From assembly GCA_951804985.1 (NCBI GenBank), contig OX638130.1, forward strand, positions 81,896,583-81,960,582: DNA of 64,000 nucleotides, given 5' to 3'. This DNA is from Dryomyza anilis (lineage: Eukaryota > Arthropoda > Insecta > Diptera > Dryomyzidae). Numbering within the stretch: position 1 is the stretch's first letter; every line of letters starts with the position of its first letter. A program made the translations under genes and the position numbers. Below, in pieces: positions 23,701-36,429 of the stretch. Below the pieces are notes generated by a model that worked only from the letters and a program-made list of their open reading frames with translations, did no database searches and was not told where the DNA came from.

Positions 23701-24440
23701 GTGTGTACCATATTAATGATGGTTTTAATTATGTCAATGGTTAATTCAACAGAAATAATTATGATTAAGGGTTCATATTCTTCCTGTCACGCTTTTTGCA
23801 CATTTTTGCTTCAGTTATGTTACACGATTGCCACAATCACAAAAATATAAATAAGATTATAGCAATCATATTTTCTACTAGGTTTTACACAGTAATCCAT
23901 AACTGTTCAGGTAAAACATAAATTTGTGCCATTCAAACAATAATTGAATTTCATAATTGAATCGATTTAATAAAAAGTTTATGGCATAACTTCATTGATT
24001 GGTTATTTCGAAAACATTAGTATGATTGCTGTAACAATATAAATCATTATATTGTTTAATGTAATTAACATTTACTATGTGAATGCTTGTTTTAATCAAA
24101 TCAATGGTCGAAACATCTAAAAACAAGTTGCTGATTTGTCTCTTTCTGTACATTATTGCTTCAATTATGTTACACGATTGACACAATTATAAAAAATTAT
24201 TGGTTATTGCCAAAACGATAGTATTATTGCTGTAACAATATCATGATTTATATAATTAAGAATTACTAATTTATGTGAATGCTTGTTTTAGTCAGATCAA
24301 TGGTCGAAAAATATAAAAAGATGATTTTGATGTAGTACTTCGTATTCTTTATTTTTGTCTTTCTGTACATTATTGCTTCAAATATGTTACACGATTGCCA
24401 CAATCATAAAAATATAAATAAGATTCCAAAAATCTTGTTA
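23701..24440. repeat. Diverged tandem or clustered repeat with TATGTTACACGATTG
   Basis: TATGTTACACGATTGCCACA or a one-base variant occurs at about 23817, 24167 and 24383. Each is preceded by CATTATTGCTTCA-like or TTGCTTCAG sequence and followed by ATAAAAATATAAATAAGATT in two copies. GTGAATGCTTGTTTTA and TCAATGGTCGAAA also recur. I infer three or more decayed repeat units of about 220-350 bp. Confidence 0.55.
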
Positions 24441-26460
24441 TTCTGAGTTTTAAACAATAATCCCATAACTTTTAAGATAAAGATAGTTTTAAATTTAACC
24501 GCTTTCATGTTGCTATCTTCAGCAACAACGTAATATTAACCGATATATTGATTTTATGGCAAAATACCACAACCAAAATCAATAATTATTATTAGCGCTC
24601 ATGTTACCCGAAATGTACTTTATTGATTTTTTACGACCTGGCCAAGTCAATGTGTTAAAAGGACCAAATGCTGGTTGGTTTATGGCGGCAACATAGACAG
24701 CACCAATATTTTATCACATCTCACATTCATTTTTTTAATTTCCTAAAATTTAATAGGCCTCGTCGTCGCTGGGGATTATATTTTATTGCACGATCGACGT
24801 ATATTATGTTTTGTTGAATTTTCGTCTAGTATGACTCAATATCCTGCTGCCTGTTTTTTTTTATATTCTCTCCATTATCTGAGATATCAGCAGATGCTTA
24901 ATTTTTATACGCAATAAAAATATGATACATTTGTTTAGCTGAGCATTTATTATGGCATTTTTTTATAGCTGAGCTTTCTTTTTTGTAGCCTGCTCTTTTT
25001 TTTTGTGGCATAAACAGTCTGCAGCCAGCCATAAAAATAAACTTACTTTTATTGAAATTGTTTATGTGATCGAAGCCTCCGACTCACAATTCATGAATTA
25101 TTGTGGTATGTTTTAGTAGCGAAGGGGGAGATTATCAGGTACTAAGCACAATGTTCCTGCTTTTGTTGTTGTTTTTGCTGCTGGCATTAAACTCCAGGGC
25201 GCATATTTGAAAAACTTGGTGAAAATTGTTTTAAAATTTTATGACAAAACAAAGATTTAAACAAATATTTTGATAGCTTTATCTGTTGGCAAACAAACAG
25301 AGGTAGCAGCATAATTCGAATAGATTTTTATGATGATGCGTTAAAATTTTTAGTATTTTCACAGATCATATTGTTTATATTCAATTAAAAGCTAATACAT
25401 AATATTAATGTTTATTTATTTCGATGGCTCATATTTCTAATAAGGACTACAGTTTTTAATTCCATGTTATTTCCTACATCTGCTCCAGTTTTCCGCAGCA
25501 CTAGCACTTGACGACTATTCTCATGATATTCAAATGTGGACCCACATGTTTCAATTACAGCTTCCTGAAGCACCACTCTTTAAAATAAGTAGGTTATAAA
25601 TCAACAAAATGTTTTCACTTTCTGCCATAATTGTACAAACGTCTCATTTGCCAACCATAATAGAGCTATAGTTACTGATTGGCCTCTTAGGCTTATGTAT
25701 GACCCAAGCTACGACATGCACTTCAGTCGATGGTCCCTGCTGTAAATGCTCTATTTATGCCGTACTTGTGTCAATAAAACTTAGTGCCATAGGCATTTTA
25801 TTTAAAAGAGCCCGCAGACTTTAACTGGAACATTGTTATTTATACTACACTGATAAAATGTTGAAATAAAACTCAGCAACTGCAAAATTTATAAAATTTT
25901 AATAATTCCAAACTATTTATTTATCTGACAAGTTTCGATCATTGATGTTAATATTTCTATGATAAGTTTGATATACCTTAAAAGAAATGTACCCTATTTT
26001 GCAAGAGATGATCATAGGTAATATCAAGGTAAAAATGCAATGATCAGTGCACTACTCTAGTAGAAATAACAGTTGAGCTGTATTCATGAATAGACCATTT
26101 CATTATTGCAGTTAATCGGGGTCTAAACAGGGTATAAATTAGGAACAAAATCGATTTCACAATGTCCTAGTAACGTAATTACCTTATCGAAAACTTTTCA
26201 AGGGTAATGATCCAGTTCTCATTATTTTCAATTCCCTGCCAAGAACCGAACAAAAAAATACTATGACAATTAAATAAAATAATAATTTAAAACCGAAGCA
26301 TAACCTTCCAAATAAAACCGTATTCAATAGTATCAAATTTTCATAAATTGTTTCAGTTTCATTAACATGTTGTGCAGAAGAAGATGGAAATTTTCTAGCA
26401 ATAGCATTTGAAGGAGCAAGTGAAAGATCAAGACTATCACTGCAAGAAATATTCCAGTGC
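24441..26460. other. AT-rich non-coding DNA
   Basis: About 25960-26230 shares short phrases with the 14.3-15.0-kb repeat. The 94-codon frame at 26184-26468 minus has no recognisable domain. No other feature was seen. Confidence 0.35.
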
Positions 26461-26472
26461 AAGAACATGAAG
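26461..26472 (+). repeat. Left target-site duplication of SINE copy 1
   Basis: AAGAACATGAAG, identical to 26774-26785 on the other side of the SINE. Confidence 0.85.
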
Positions 26473-26773
26473 CCGCGGTACCTCAGTGGTTAGTGCGTTG
26501 GACTGCGAGCCGAAAGGTCCCCAGTTCAAGCCTGGACTGGGGCTAACAACGTCTTTTCATAGAAACATTTTTCTATACCGCGCTACCTCTCGTCAGTAAA
26601 TGGCAAACATACGAGAGTAAAATCATTGCCTAAGAAAAGCTCTCACCCGCCGTTCGGATTCGGCAATAAACTGTAGGTCCCACCACTTTGAGTACAAATA
26701 TAACACGCACAGCTCAATCACAGCTCGGCCGAAGTTCTATACAGGACTGTAGCGCCAAACTATTATTTTTATT
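26473..26773 (+). mobile_element. tRNA-derived SINE, copy 1
   Basis: The first 75 bases look like a tRNA gene: a box A-like TACCTCAGTGG (26479-26489) and a box B-like AGTTCAAGCC (26523-26532), the two internal RNA polymerase III promoter elements. A unique body follows, ending TGTAGCGCCAAACTATTATT with an ATT-rich tail. A perfect 12-bp target duplication AAGAACATGAAG flanks it (26461-26472 and 26774-26785), the mark of LINE-driven retroposition. It closely matches the copy at 32503. Confidence 0.9.
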
Positions 26774-26785
26774 AAGAACATGAAG
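26774..26785 (+). repeat. Right target-site duplication of SINE copy 1
   Basis: AAGAACATGAAG, identical to 26461-26472. Confidence 0.85.
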
Positions 26786-29700
26786 CAAGACTCTTGCTTT
26801 GTTTGATGATATTAAATATTTATTATGATTCTATGTTAACAGTGTTAACAGAATTCAGAAGAATGGATGATTAAACCGACCAGTTATATGAGGTGGTGAT
26901 CAAGTCTACTCTAAAAGGGTACAAGTTTGAATTTCTACGATTAAAAATAACTCACAAGAATGAAATAATTTATTTGTGAATAAGGTCAAGGTAAGGACAT
27001 GTCAATGCAAGGCATATTTTCTCAACTAATTAGGACTTTCCCCATGAAAATGCTATAATTTACCGATAGTGCATACATACTAGACATCTGCAAAAATGCA
27101 TTTGAAACCCACTTCAAGACAATAATTTTATTTCAAGACATGTACTGTCGCCGACTCTATGTTAGAAAATCAAATGTATGTATTGCTCATAACAACAAAG
27201 CACAAGTAGTGTCTAAACAAAATACCAAACAAGACGTAGTTGTAGTGAAGAGTCTATAATGGTGTGCAGTAAAAATTCAAAAACAGAAATAAACTGCTTA
27301 TGACACTGAGTACTCAGAGCATTTTACATTTTTTTTATCATGCTTATAGTCCTATTCTAACGAGCATTGACAATTGTTATTAATAACAATTGTTATAAAT
27401 GACGATAACGTCAATAAACGAAGAAAATAAAATTGACAGAATACAAAATTGTGACAAAGCGCACTATTGTGACCGATTTTAATTTGTAACTCGTGCCAGA
27501 ATAGAGAATTCCTCAATGGAATTTTCTTTAATATAGAAATATAGAAAAATTCAAAAGGTATAAAAAATCATATAATATTTAATATATGTATATTAAGTTT
27601 TTTTATTTATCGAACAATTTTTTAATTATTTTTATTAATATATTGCTTTTCGACCAATGCGTTTTTTGCACATTTTTTTAACCATTTTTTTTTGTTGAAA
27701 AAATAATGTTTGTTGTAACTTTTATACAAAAACATTAATACCACCGAACCCACGAACGCCGAGCGCCAGATTTGTTGTTGTTTTCAATAGTCGTTTTCTC
27801 ACTTGATGCGATCACTCACTGTACTCACTGTGCTTGTTGTATTTTCAGCGAAAGTAGTGTCATTTGGTTTTGTTTTTCAAGATATTGAATGTATTGAATG
27901 AACAAAAATGTCTTGACACGACTTGACACCAATGAAACAAATACTGCAGTGAAGTTTAGTCACTTCACTATAATACTGTAGACTGTCATTGCAAAATGCA
28001 TTAGTGAATATTGTCGAATGCAGTAGTGAATATTTTGCAGAGGGAACTTCAAATACATTTGTGCAGATGTCTAATACATAGCATTCTAATATAGGGACAT
28101 TTCAATAAGGGTAGAGTAGAATGGTATTCCAACTTTTGGAATTGATCAACTGACTTTTTATGATTACTTAATTGATATTTATATTTTTATAAGGAACAAA
28201 ATCCAAATTTTATTTCATCACAAAGTTTGTATTTAATAGCTGGAATTCATGGTACTATTTTCATGGTCCCATAATATATTTTATATATTTGTCGTGTTTT
28301 CAAAAAATATCTTAAATTTAAAAAAATATAAAATCCAATTCAATTAAAAAAATTAATTCAATAATCATAGATCATATTTTGCACTTTGAACTTTTTCAGT
28401 GTGTCCAGAAAGCATCTTCTTTGTTATTTGTTACATTTTAATTAAGACTTAATTTAATAATGTTGACTGCCATTCGCTACCCTCACTTTATACGTTAGGT
28501 TCATACCGTTTTTGAACCGCTTCAAATATGCGTTTCTTTGAGTAGTTAAAAAGTATTTAAAATAAATTACTTTTTGGCTTACAGCAAGTTGTTTAAGCGG
28601 GTAATGTTATAGGTCGACCCCTTTTTTTTTGCTGAGCAATTCTTTTTATTTTTTGTAAGGATATATGTATCTTTTTTTAGGTATATCGGCGGTCGTATGT
28701 TTTGTGACCCTTCCACAAGTAATAATTTCCGTTTAGTTTTGCTTTGGTTTCATCCGCATCCTTGTTTTCTTCATTTTTGTGGCCACACTTTTTTCTTCTG
28801 CATTGGCCTATGTAATTTGAATGAATTTGATTTTGAATTTTTTTTTTATTTATTCCTTTTCATTCTTTTGTTATTGTGTTTTTTTTTTGTCGTCCCAGTG
28901 GCAATTCTTGTTTGATTTGATTTATTATTTTGTTAGTTAGACTTTTTGCTTTCGCTGGCAAAATCGCTTGTGGCGGGACCTTTTTGCAGAATTTGGCTTT
29001 TATCTGCTCTGCTCTTGTTGTTGGATATATTTATATCTGTTGTTGTTGTTCGACTGTTGTGCCACATATGACAAGGTCTAAATTCGAAACGCATTGATGA
29101 CGACCCAAGGACTAAGTAGACGAGGGGTGGTATTGGGTAGGCGAGAACGAGGACGACGGCATATTGAATGGTTGGCTGAATGCAATAATAAAATTCCAAA
29201 GATTCTACAGAGAGCAGCTCAGATTGAATTCCTAAGTGGGCCACACATCCGTTATTAGTTTGCGAGTCTATGGTGCGGTGCTGTGTTGTGTTGTGTTGCC
29301 TGTGGCGCCTGCGGTTCTCGTATCCTGGCGGTGCTGGCGGTTGTAGTGCAGATTATTGAACAAACAGCATTTTATTCCCGACTCCAATAGCATTTTGTTT
29401 ATTGATGTTTTTTGCATATTGCGATTCAACAAGTTTTGCAGCCCTTTTCAAAAATGTTTAAAATTTGTACAAAGTTTTTTTTTCTATTTTTCAAATTCCG
29501 AAAAACAAAATAAACATTTTGTTAAATGTTCTCTAAATTCTCCACAACTTTGTGTAGTTTTTATTAAAATGCCGCAGCGTTGAACAAAAATAATTAAATT
29601 TCCAATCAAATGAGTTGAACAAAAATAATCCATCCAACTACGAGCATCAAAAACGGTAGTATTTAAAAAAAAATCAAGTTTATTTTTTGTAAATTGTTTT

Positions 29701-30470
29701 AACTTTCAAATTAAATATTTTAACGAGCCTTTATTTGATAATAAAGAAATTCCTTTTTGAACAACACAAATATAATTTAAAAGAGTCTGCTAAACTGTGC
29801 GAAAAACGAGGTTATTTTTTAGCATGCATTACTTTTCAGTAATGCTGCTTAGTCACGTAACTCAATTGAAAGTCCTTGCATCAAAATGTTCTTCACTAAA
29901 TAATTCAGAAAATATTTCAATGGTGTTTTTTGGTTCTTTTTATCAGACAATGCTGTATCCAGCAGTATTCGAGGCAACGCCAAAATGGCTGCTTTTATAG
30001 TCAACAAAGTACTACGAAGGACACCACACAGACATAAACAAGTTTTCAGGACAATGAAAAACCATGAAAGTCGCAGAAATCAGAGACATTGCTATGGTGA
30101 CGACTACAGAATAGAATCAGGGTCAGAGTCAAGAATAATGGGCGCTTGTCTGAAATCGCAGAGTCTATGAAATATAAATGTTGTAATTGAAATATACAAC
30201 TAAAAGTAGTATGTACTCAGAAAAAAATATAATAGTTTCTCTGATAATATTTCAATGTTCATACTCTACGCTCATGGGGTATATTAAATTTGTGTGGATA
30301 TTGTAATGTCACTAGTTTTGTCTGTCCGTATACTGGATCCATTTAAAAATACTGTTCCGAATGCTATTAAATTTATTTACAGTAGTCAAATGATATCTGA
30401 CCAAACTTAAAACGTATCCCCTAAAAAAATGCTGTATTCAAAAAAAGAAAAATGTCCTTCAAATATTTAT
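26786..30470. other. Non-coding DNA, mostly AT-rich
   Basis: It contains decayed repeat phrases at 26870-27080, a perfect palindrome at 27370-27393, and a mixed GC-richer patch at about 28960-29340 with GTTGTTGTT and TGTGTTGTGT tracts. Short frames at 28697-29244 and 29356-30170 show no domain or splice support. No gene was recognised. Confidence 0.35.
27370..27393. repeat. 24-bp perfect palindrome
   Basis: ACAATTGTTATT followed directly by its own complement AATAACAATTGT. It contains two CAATTG sites and has no spacer. Confidence 0.8.
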
Positions 30471-30770
30471 TTGATTTACGTCGGAAAGTGTATTTGTGTT
30501 TTTTCTACATTGGTGTAGCTATTTTTGTATGAACAACAACTACACAACTTTACTGCATTTATTTATAAAAAATAAACATTTGTATTTTTAACTACATTTT
30601 GCATTTATCTGAAATATGTAGAAGAATTACTACATCTGCATTGCATTTAACATTCTTTGAGAATAAATTACTTTATATGCATTTATTTTTACTACATTTT
30701 GCATTAACTTAAATTTTATAAATATGTTAAAAAATACAACGTCTCACTTTACTTTTACTACCTACTGGAT
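30471..30770 (-). repeat. Dispersed repeat, copy 2 (inverted relative to 17.3-17.8 kb)
   Basis: TTGATTTACGTC, then TTTTTTCTACATTGGTGTAG, is the reverse complement, with a few changes, of the right end of the 17320-17805 segment. Several ACTACATTTTGCATT words follow. Confidence 0.5.
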
Positions 30771-30886
30771 TTATTTAAAAGCCAAGTATAATTGCATATT
30801 CTCTGAAAATTAATTGTTTTAAATACTTGCAAAAGTAATAGAATTACACAATGTTATACACAAATACATTTAAAATAATTTCTAGG

Positions 30887-31690
30887 ACATTTTACGAAAT
30901 ATGTTTTCGTAATTTTTAATTTCTTTAAATTCACGAATATTTTTTACGAACGATTCGTATATATTACGAATTAATATTCGTTAAAATTAAACAACAACAA
31001 AATTACAGATATTTTCTTTAAATTACGAAACTTCCGTTATATTATTTTCTATTACAATTTATTTACGAAAGAATATCATATGTTACGAATGAGCTTTAAA
31101 TTTTACGAATAAATTACTAAAATTTCGTAAATTTTGAGGCTATATGTAGAATTTTACGAAACATTTGTGTTTTTTACGAATCATTAGTAAAAACAGAAAT
31201 CTGTTGAGTCAAATAGCAACTTTTAATTTAATTGGTATCGCGGTCAAATAGTTATAAAAATCAAACATTTTTAAAATGTGTTCTGTGTAAGTTCTGTTTG
31301 TGACAAAAGTACAAACTATCAAATAAGTGCATAATATTTTATATTTTTATGAATGAATCGTCAATTTCATCGTGATTTTTTTTTTTAAATAAAGTATTCG
31401 TGTATTTTACTAAATATTCGTTAAATGTTTCATATGATTCAAAAAATATACGAATGCTATCTTCAAAAGTACGAATACTTTCGTTAAATGTACGAATATA
31501 TTCGTAAAGGGGTACACAAATATTCAATAAATTACGAATCTTTCGTATTATGTACGAACAGTTTCTTAAAATAAACAATTAATATTCGTAACTTTATCAT
31601 AAATTAAAGAAAGTTCTTTCGTGTATTTTACGAAATATTCGTGGATAAATTTCACGAAATATTTCGTGGATAAATTTCAACGAACGATTT
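30887..31690. repeat. Cluster of TTACGAA / TTCGTAA motifs
   Basis: Dozens of TTTACGAA and its complement TTCGTAAA occur in both orientations at irregular spacing. Almost every CG dinucleotide here is inside this heptamer. The small frame at 31339-31578 minus, with its IRTF/SIR repeats, is a by-product. A second cluster lies at 35826-36310. Confidence 0.6.
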
Positions 31691-32490
31691 CGTGTATTTT
31701 AAGCAGATTTTATTTTGCGTGTATATTATTCTGGTAATGAAATTGGAAGCATAACTAAACATACAATCTTTATCATATTTAGTTCTGACGGTAAAAAAGC
31801 TTCACAAGCAAGCCCACAAAATTGTATTTTGATTTTCGACAATTGGTTTTAAACATCGTGTTTTCTAAATCTTTATTTGTTACTTAAAATACTAAGGATC
31901 TCCGTATCAAACGTTTAAATTTTTATTATCGTAACAAAATAAATTTACGGGCAAGTTTACTCGAACGAACTGAGTACTGAATTCCCGTATACTCGTTTTT
32001 TAAAATTTTGAATGTACTTTAATATTGAGTTAAATCAATTAAAATCCCTTCACAATATAATTTAAGAAATAAACTTTTGTCACAAAACTATTTTTATTGA
32101 CAAAAAACAAAAAGATAGAGCTGAATGTTTATGAATAAATATTTACGTATTTATTTACTACATTAGATTATTTACTAGATTTATGTGGTTGATATTACTA
32201 TTCAAGCTATATTCAGGCATTATAAATCTGCCAACCAGTGGTATTTTTTTATTAACATACCCTTTCAGATCTTCAAAAAGATCGTACCTTCGTCGAACAG
32301 TTCCTTTGAAATAGTTCATCGGCCTTGCCAATTTCCATATTTAATATAAGTAAAGGGAGAGACCATCTCTACGTCTTGCTTAAATAAAATTAACGCATTC
32401 TGTTATTTTTAGATTCAGTTTTTTAGTCACATTTTAAAATTAAACGAAGTTTAAAATTGTAATTTTGCGTTTAGTCAATATATCATAAAT
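31691..32490. other. AT-rich non-coding DNA
   Basis: No open frame, RNA gene or transposon end was recognised. Confidence 0.4.
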
Positions 32491-32502
32491 ATTAAAAATG
32501 CC

Positions 32503-32791
32503 GCGGTAACTCAGTGGTTAGTGCGTTGGACTGTAAGCCGAAAGGTCCCCGGTTAAAGCCTGGACTGGGGCTAACAATATCTTTTCATAGAAACATTTTT
32601 CTATACAGCGCTACCTTTCGTCACTAAATGGCAAACTGACGAGAAAAGCTCTCATTCGCCGTTCGGATTCGGCAATAAACTGTAGGTCCCACCACTTTCA
32701 GTACAAATATAACACGCACAGCACAAAATGGTGAGAGAGCTCGGCCTAAGTTCTTATAGGACTGTAGTGCCAAAATATTATTATTATTATT
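32503..32791 (+). mobile_element. tRNA-derived SINE, copy 2
   Basis: Same element as at 26473. The box A-like region is TAACTCAGTGG and the box B-like region is decayed to CGGTTAAAGCC. A 3' ATT microsatellite tail (about 32776-32795) is present. The flanking duplication is ATTAAAAATGCC (32491-32502 and 32792-32803; the last two bases may belong to the element start). Confidence 0.88.
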
Positions 32792-32890
32792 ATTAAAAAT
32801 GCCAGATTAACAGATTAATAATTGTTTATATCTTTTTAGACATTCGGCCGTTTTGATTAGAAGTTATAAAGGTTTGAAAAATTAGGAAAA

Positions 32891-32929
32891 GTTTAAACTA
32901 AGTTTAAACTTGCACTGAAAAACTGGGCC
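32891..32929 (-). mobile_element. Solitary terminal fragment of the GGGCCAGTTTTTCAGT element
   Basis: GTTTAAACTAAGTTTAAAC, then ACTGAAAAACTGGGCC, matches the inverted-repeat end of the 57576-58118 element, including its subterminal TTTAAAC words. The rest of the copy is not recognisable. Confidence 0.6.
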
Positions 32930-35825
32930 TTAATGTAGGCTGATATTCATTAGTTATTACTTTGATATTGATATTCAATATTATTATTTTTCAAAGTACA
33001 TCGAGAAAGTTTTAATTTAAATTGAAGAGCCAACATTTAACAGATTTTAATAAAAGTGTTTCAGTCATATTTATCTTGTTAAAAAATTAACTAAAAATAA
33101 ACTAAACTAAAAATTATACTTAAACTGATTTGCTGCAATAAAATCAAATATTTTCCGCATTAGGAAAAAGCACGCATTCTATTTTCAAATTGTGCTCTCG
33201 CGTGTTCATCTTCATAAACGTGGCTTCCTCATTTTAAACAATTTTAAGTGAATACAATTCACAATAACAGTTTGCACGAGTTTCAATTTGTACCTATTAA
33301 GGTAGACACGTGAACCAAGTATTATTACAAAGGTAGTTGAAAAAAAAACTAAAACTAATTTTAAAACATTTCCTCAAAACTAAGTTTGTTTCCTATTACA
33401 CAAAATAAAATGTGTGTCTTTTTATTGAATTAATTAATTGAAAAGCAACACAAAAGAAAATTATTTTCTTTTCGAATTTTAAAAAATACTAAAAAGTTCT
33501 AAAATTCCATATGCATTTGTTTTAAATGCATGAACGTACAGATTTAATTGGATTATGTAGTAATGGCATAATTGAGTTTATGGCTTTCTGTATATGAAAA
33601 GCTCACTAAAATTCCATAAAAAGTGGTTGGGGGGTTGGCTGATTGAACTGAGTTTCAAAATTGATATTGGTATGCGTTAGAAGGTATAATTATTATATTA
33701 GAAATGCTAATTAGATTAAAACACACACGGAATTTGGAGCATGCCAGAGATGTAGTTAGACGAAACGTAGAGGTGACGTAGAAAATGTTAGAAGTAGAAT
33801 GTAGTATGTGTGAAAATAACTAATTAGAAATAAAATGTATTAGGTACGGTATGGCTTCATTTAAAGTGAACTCAAAATTGCATGAATTTCGTAATATTGC
33901 AATTAACTTTTTTTGGTGGCATATTTTCAATGGCCTCCCTCTCTCCCCACTTCAATTAAAATATTCAATTAATTTTCTGACAAACATTTTAAATGCATTG
34001 AAGCCGTAGCTAGAGCAGCACAAACTGTCGATAATGTGAAATTTCAAAAAAGCGTAATGAGTTTTGTGCATAATTTAAAAGTTAAAAGCCAGTTGAATGA
34101 CTTTTCAGTTTTAAGTGCGAACTTCATACATTTGACCAATTAATGTGAAAAAAAAAACATGAATAGCAAGCACACACGATACCGCAGGCTGTCTGTTGCC
34201 TTTGTCATTAAAAAATAAAATAAAAAAACTGTTTTAAAAATGTTGAGCATATCATAAAAGAACTGAACTTTTAAAAATGTTGTATACAAAAACTGAGCTT
34301 TAATAATACAAAATGCCATATGCTAAACGCAGCACTCAACAATTGACAGCATCACTTCATTTGACAGCAACACTTTTTCTGACATTGACAGCTTCACCTT
34401 TTTTTTTGTATCTGACAGCAACGGCTACGTTTGACACTTGAGTAACACCTGCGCGCGTGCATTGTCTGTTGCGCCTGCGTTACACATATATGTTGTGAAC
34501 GGCTATAATTATGAAGAAAAAAGGTTTTTCAACATTTAGGTGTTTTACTAATCTGCGTTTTAAGCATGAATTGAGTTGTAAAAATTTGAGTTGTATCACA
34601 ATGCAAATGAAATGATGGCTTCTTTCCAGAAATAAGTGATCAATTTTCATGTCAAAATGAGTTTTGGGCTCAATTTCTTTAAGATTAAATTATATAACAT
34701 GACAATAATGTATTAAAGGGATTCGTGTAAACACAAAATCAACGCGTAAATTATGAATTATTAAAAGAGACATATTATACGAAAAGTTTAAAGTTTTTTT
34801 TATTATAAGGCTATCAGTTTTAGAAACTATTAATTATTTGAAATGTTTTAGCTAGTATTTAATTAAATCATAAAATATTTTAAAATAGAAATAACACATA
34901 TAAAAATACGATAAATATTAATTTTACTAAAAAAATAATAGGACAATACGACATAAATCTTGATACAGTAGTAGAAATTCTACTAAGATGATAATCGGGA
35001 ACTGATATTTTTATTTTTGCTTTCTTTTAACCAGAGATCTTTTAACTTTTTTTGCTTTCTAATAGGGTAAATTTCAATTAGGCTTATAAGAGAACTCAAT
35101 GTCACTCCATGTTCCAAAGACTATCACCATTAAATAGTACATACACGCTGCAAAAAAAGTCTCTCCCAAACATCATTTTGCATTTAGAGCAAAATGAACA
35201 TTATTATAATAACAGTCAAACATATTTTTGTTTTCGTTCAAACATATGTATGTTCAGAATGAATAATTTTCGGCGCAAATCCTCGTGTAAATCCGTGATT
35301 AAAGCGATTTATGCTTAAATATCGTATAATAATATTTCAATCTGAACAAAATAATTTTACAATTCAATTATAATGGAATTAGACTCTACTCCTAATATTT
35401 ATATGGTGATTTCGTTTTAATTCAATCAAACATATTAAAATAAATCTTTTCTATCCGGGTATTAACAAAAGGTAATAGATAGAAAAATATTAGTTATTTT
35501 GTTCGTAACTTTGGACTGTGCTCTGGATAACCATAAATAATTTTTTGTTTATCATTTACAAAAATTATTTAAAAAATAGTCTTTAAAAAACATAATTTTC
35601 TGTGTTGATCTCCGAATATCTTGGAAACTTATAGTAATATCAGCACGCATTAGTATATTAAAATAAGCCTTGACAATTGACAAAAAAATTGCGTTTAACC
35701 TTTTTTGAAAACCCAGTTTTGAAAAGTACTATATTTATTCTGAAAAGTTGATGAAAAGGTCATAACAAATTAGAATTTAATTCTCTTAATCATGAAAAAT
35801 CAGAAAAACTGATTATAGTAGTTCA
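32930..35825. other. AT-rich non-coding DNA
   Basis: It includes TTGACAGCA-type short repeats at about 34345-34440 and long AT-rich stretches. No supported gene or element boundary was seen. Confidence 0.35.
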
Positions 35826-36310
35826 TTCGTAGTTTATTCGTACTTTGTACGAAATATTTTATTAAAGAGTTTCACGTATCATTTTCGTAAAATATTGATA
35901 TACTTAATTGTTATAAATAATTGTTGTAAATATTCAAGAGATTACACGCAGCAACTATTTTATAATATAATTTCACAAATACGTTCATAAAATACATATA
36001 TATTATTCGTAAATGATAATAGTAATAATTAATTCGTATTACGAAATAATTTAGTAATTATTGTGACGAATCATTTTCGTAAGATATACAAATATTGATA
36101 TATTTCTAAATTGTTATGAGTATATAAAATTTTATTCGTATTTTGTAGGAACTCTTTTGTAAGTTAATAACACAAATGCTTTCGTAAACTACAAGAATAG
36201 TATTAATAGTTTTCGAAAAAAAAACGAATATTCATAAGTATATTCCTGAATTGTTGTAAATCTACCAAAGTTAAGTAGTTAAATAACTTTGGGTCAAATT
36301 CACAAATAGT
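35826..36310. repeat. Second cluster of TTCGTA / TTACGAA motifs
   Basis: The vocabulary is the same as at 30887-31690 (TTCGTAAAATATTGATATA, TTCGTATT, TTACGAAATAA), with at least two longer shared phrases containing ATTTTCGTAA and ATTGATATA. The two clusters may be relics of one element type. Confidence 0.55.
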
Positions 36311-36429
36311 TTCGTTAACATTATTATTTATATGTGTGCATTTTTGTATTACGACATTTTCATCAATGAGTCATAAAAACACAAAGCAAATAAATAATTA
36401 TAGTTATTTATGGCTAAAAATACGCATAA

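Noticed and set aside
26473..26550. Possible functional tRNA gene
   Set aside because: Box A and box B-like sequences are present, but the cloverleaf is imperfect, a SINE body follows, and the whole unit has target duplications and a second copy. It is a SINE head.
28933..29244. 103-codon minus frame
   Set aside because: No recognisable domain, weak composition support, and no splice or poly(A) context.
31339..31578. 79-codon minus frame with IRTF/SIR repeats
   Set aside because: The repeats simply reflect the TTCGTA motif cluster.
30887..31690. CRISPR-like array of repeated motifs
   Set aside because: Motif spacing is irregular, repeats are only 7-8 bp and occur in both orientations, and the DNA is from an animal.
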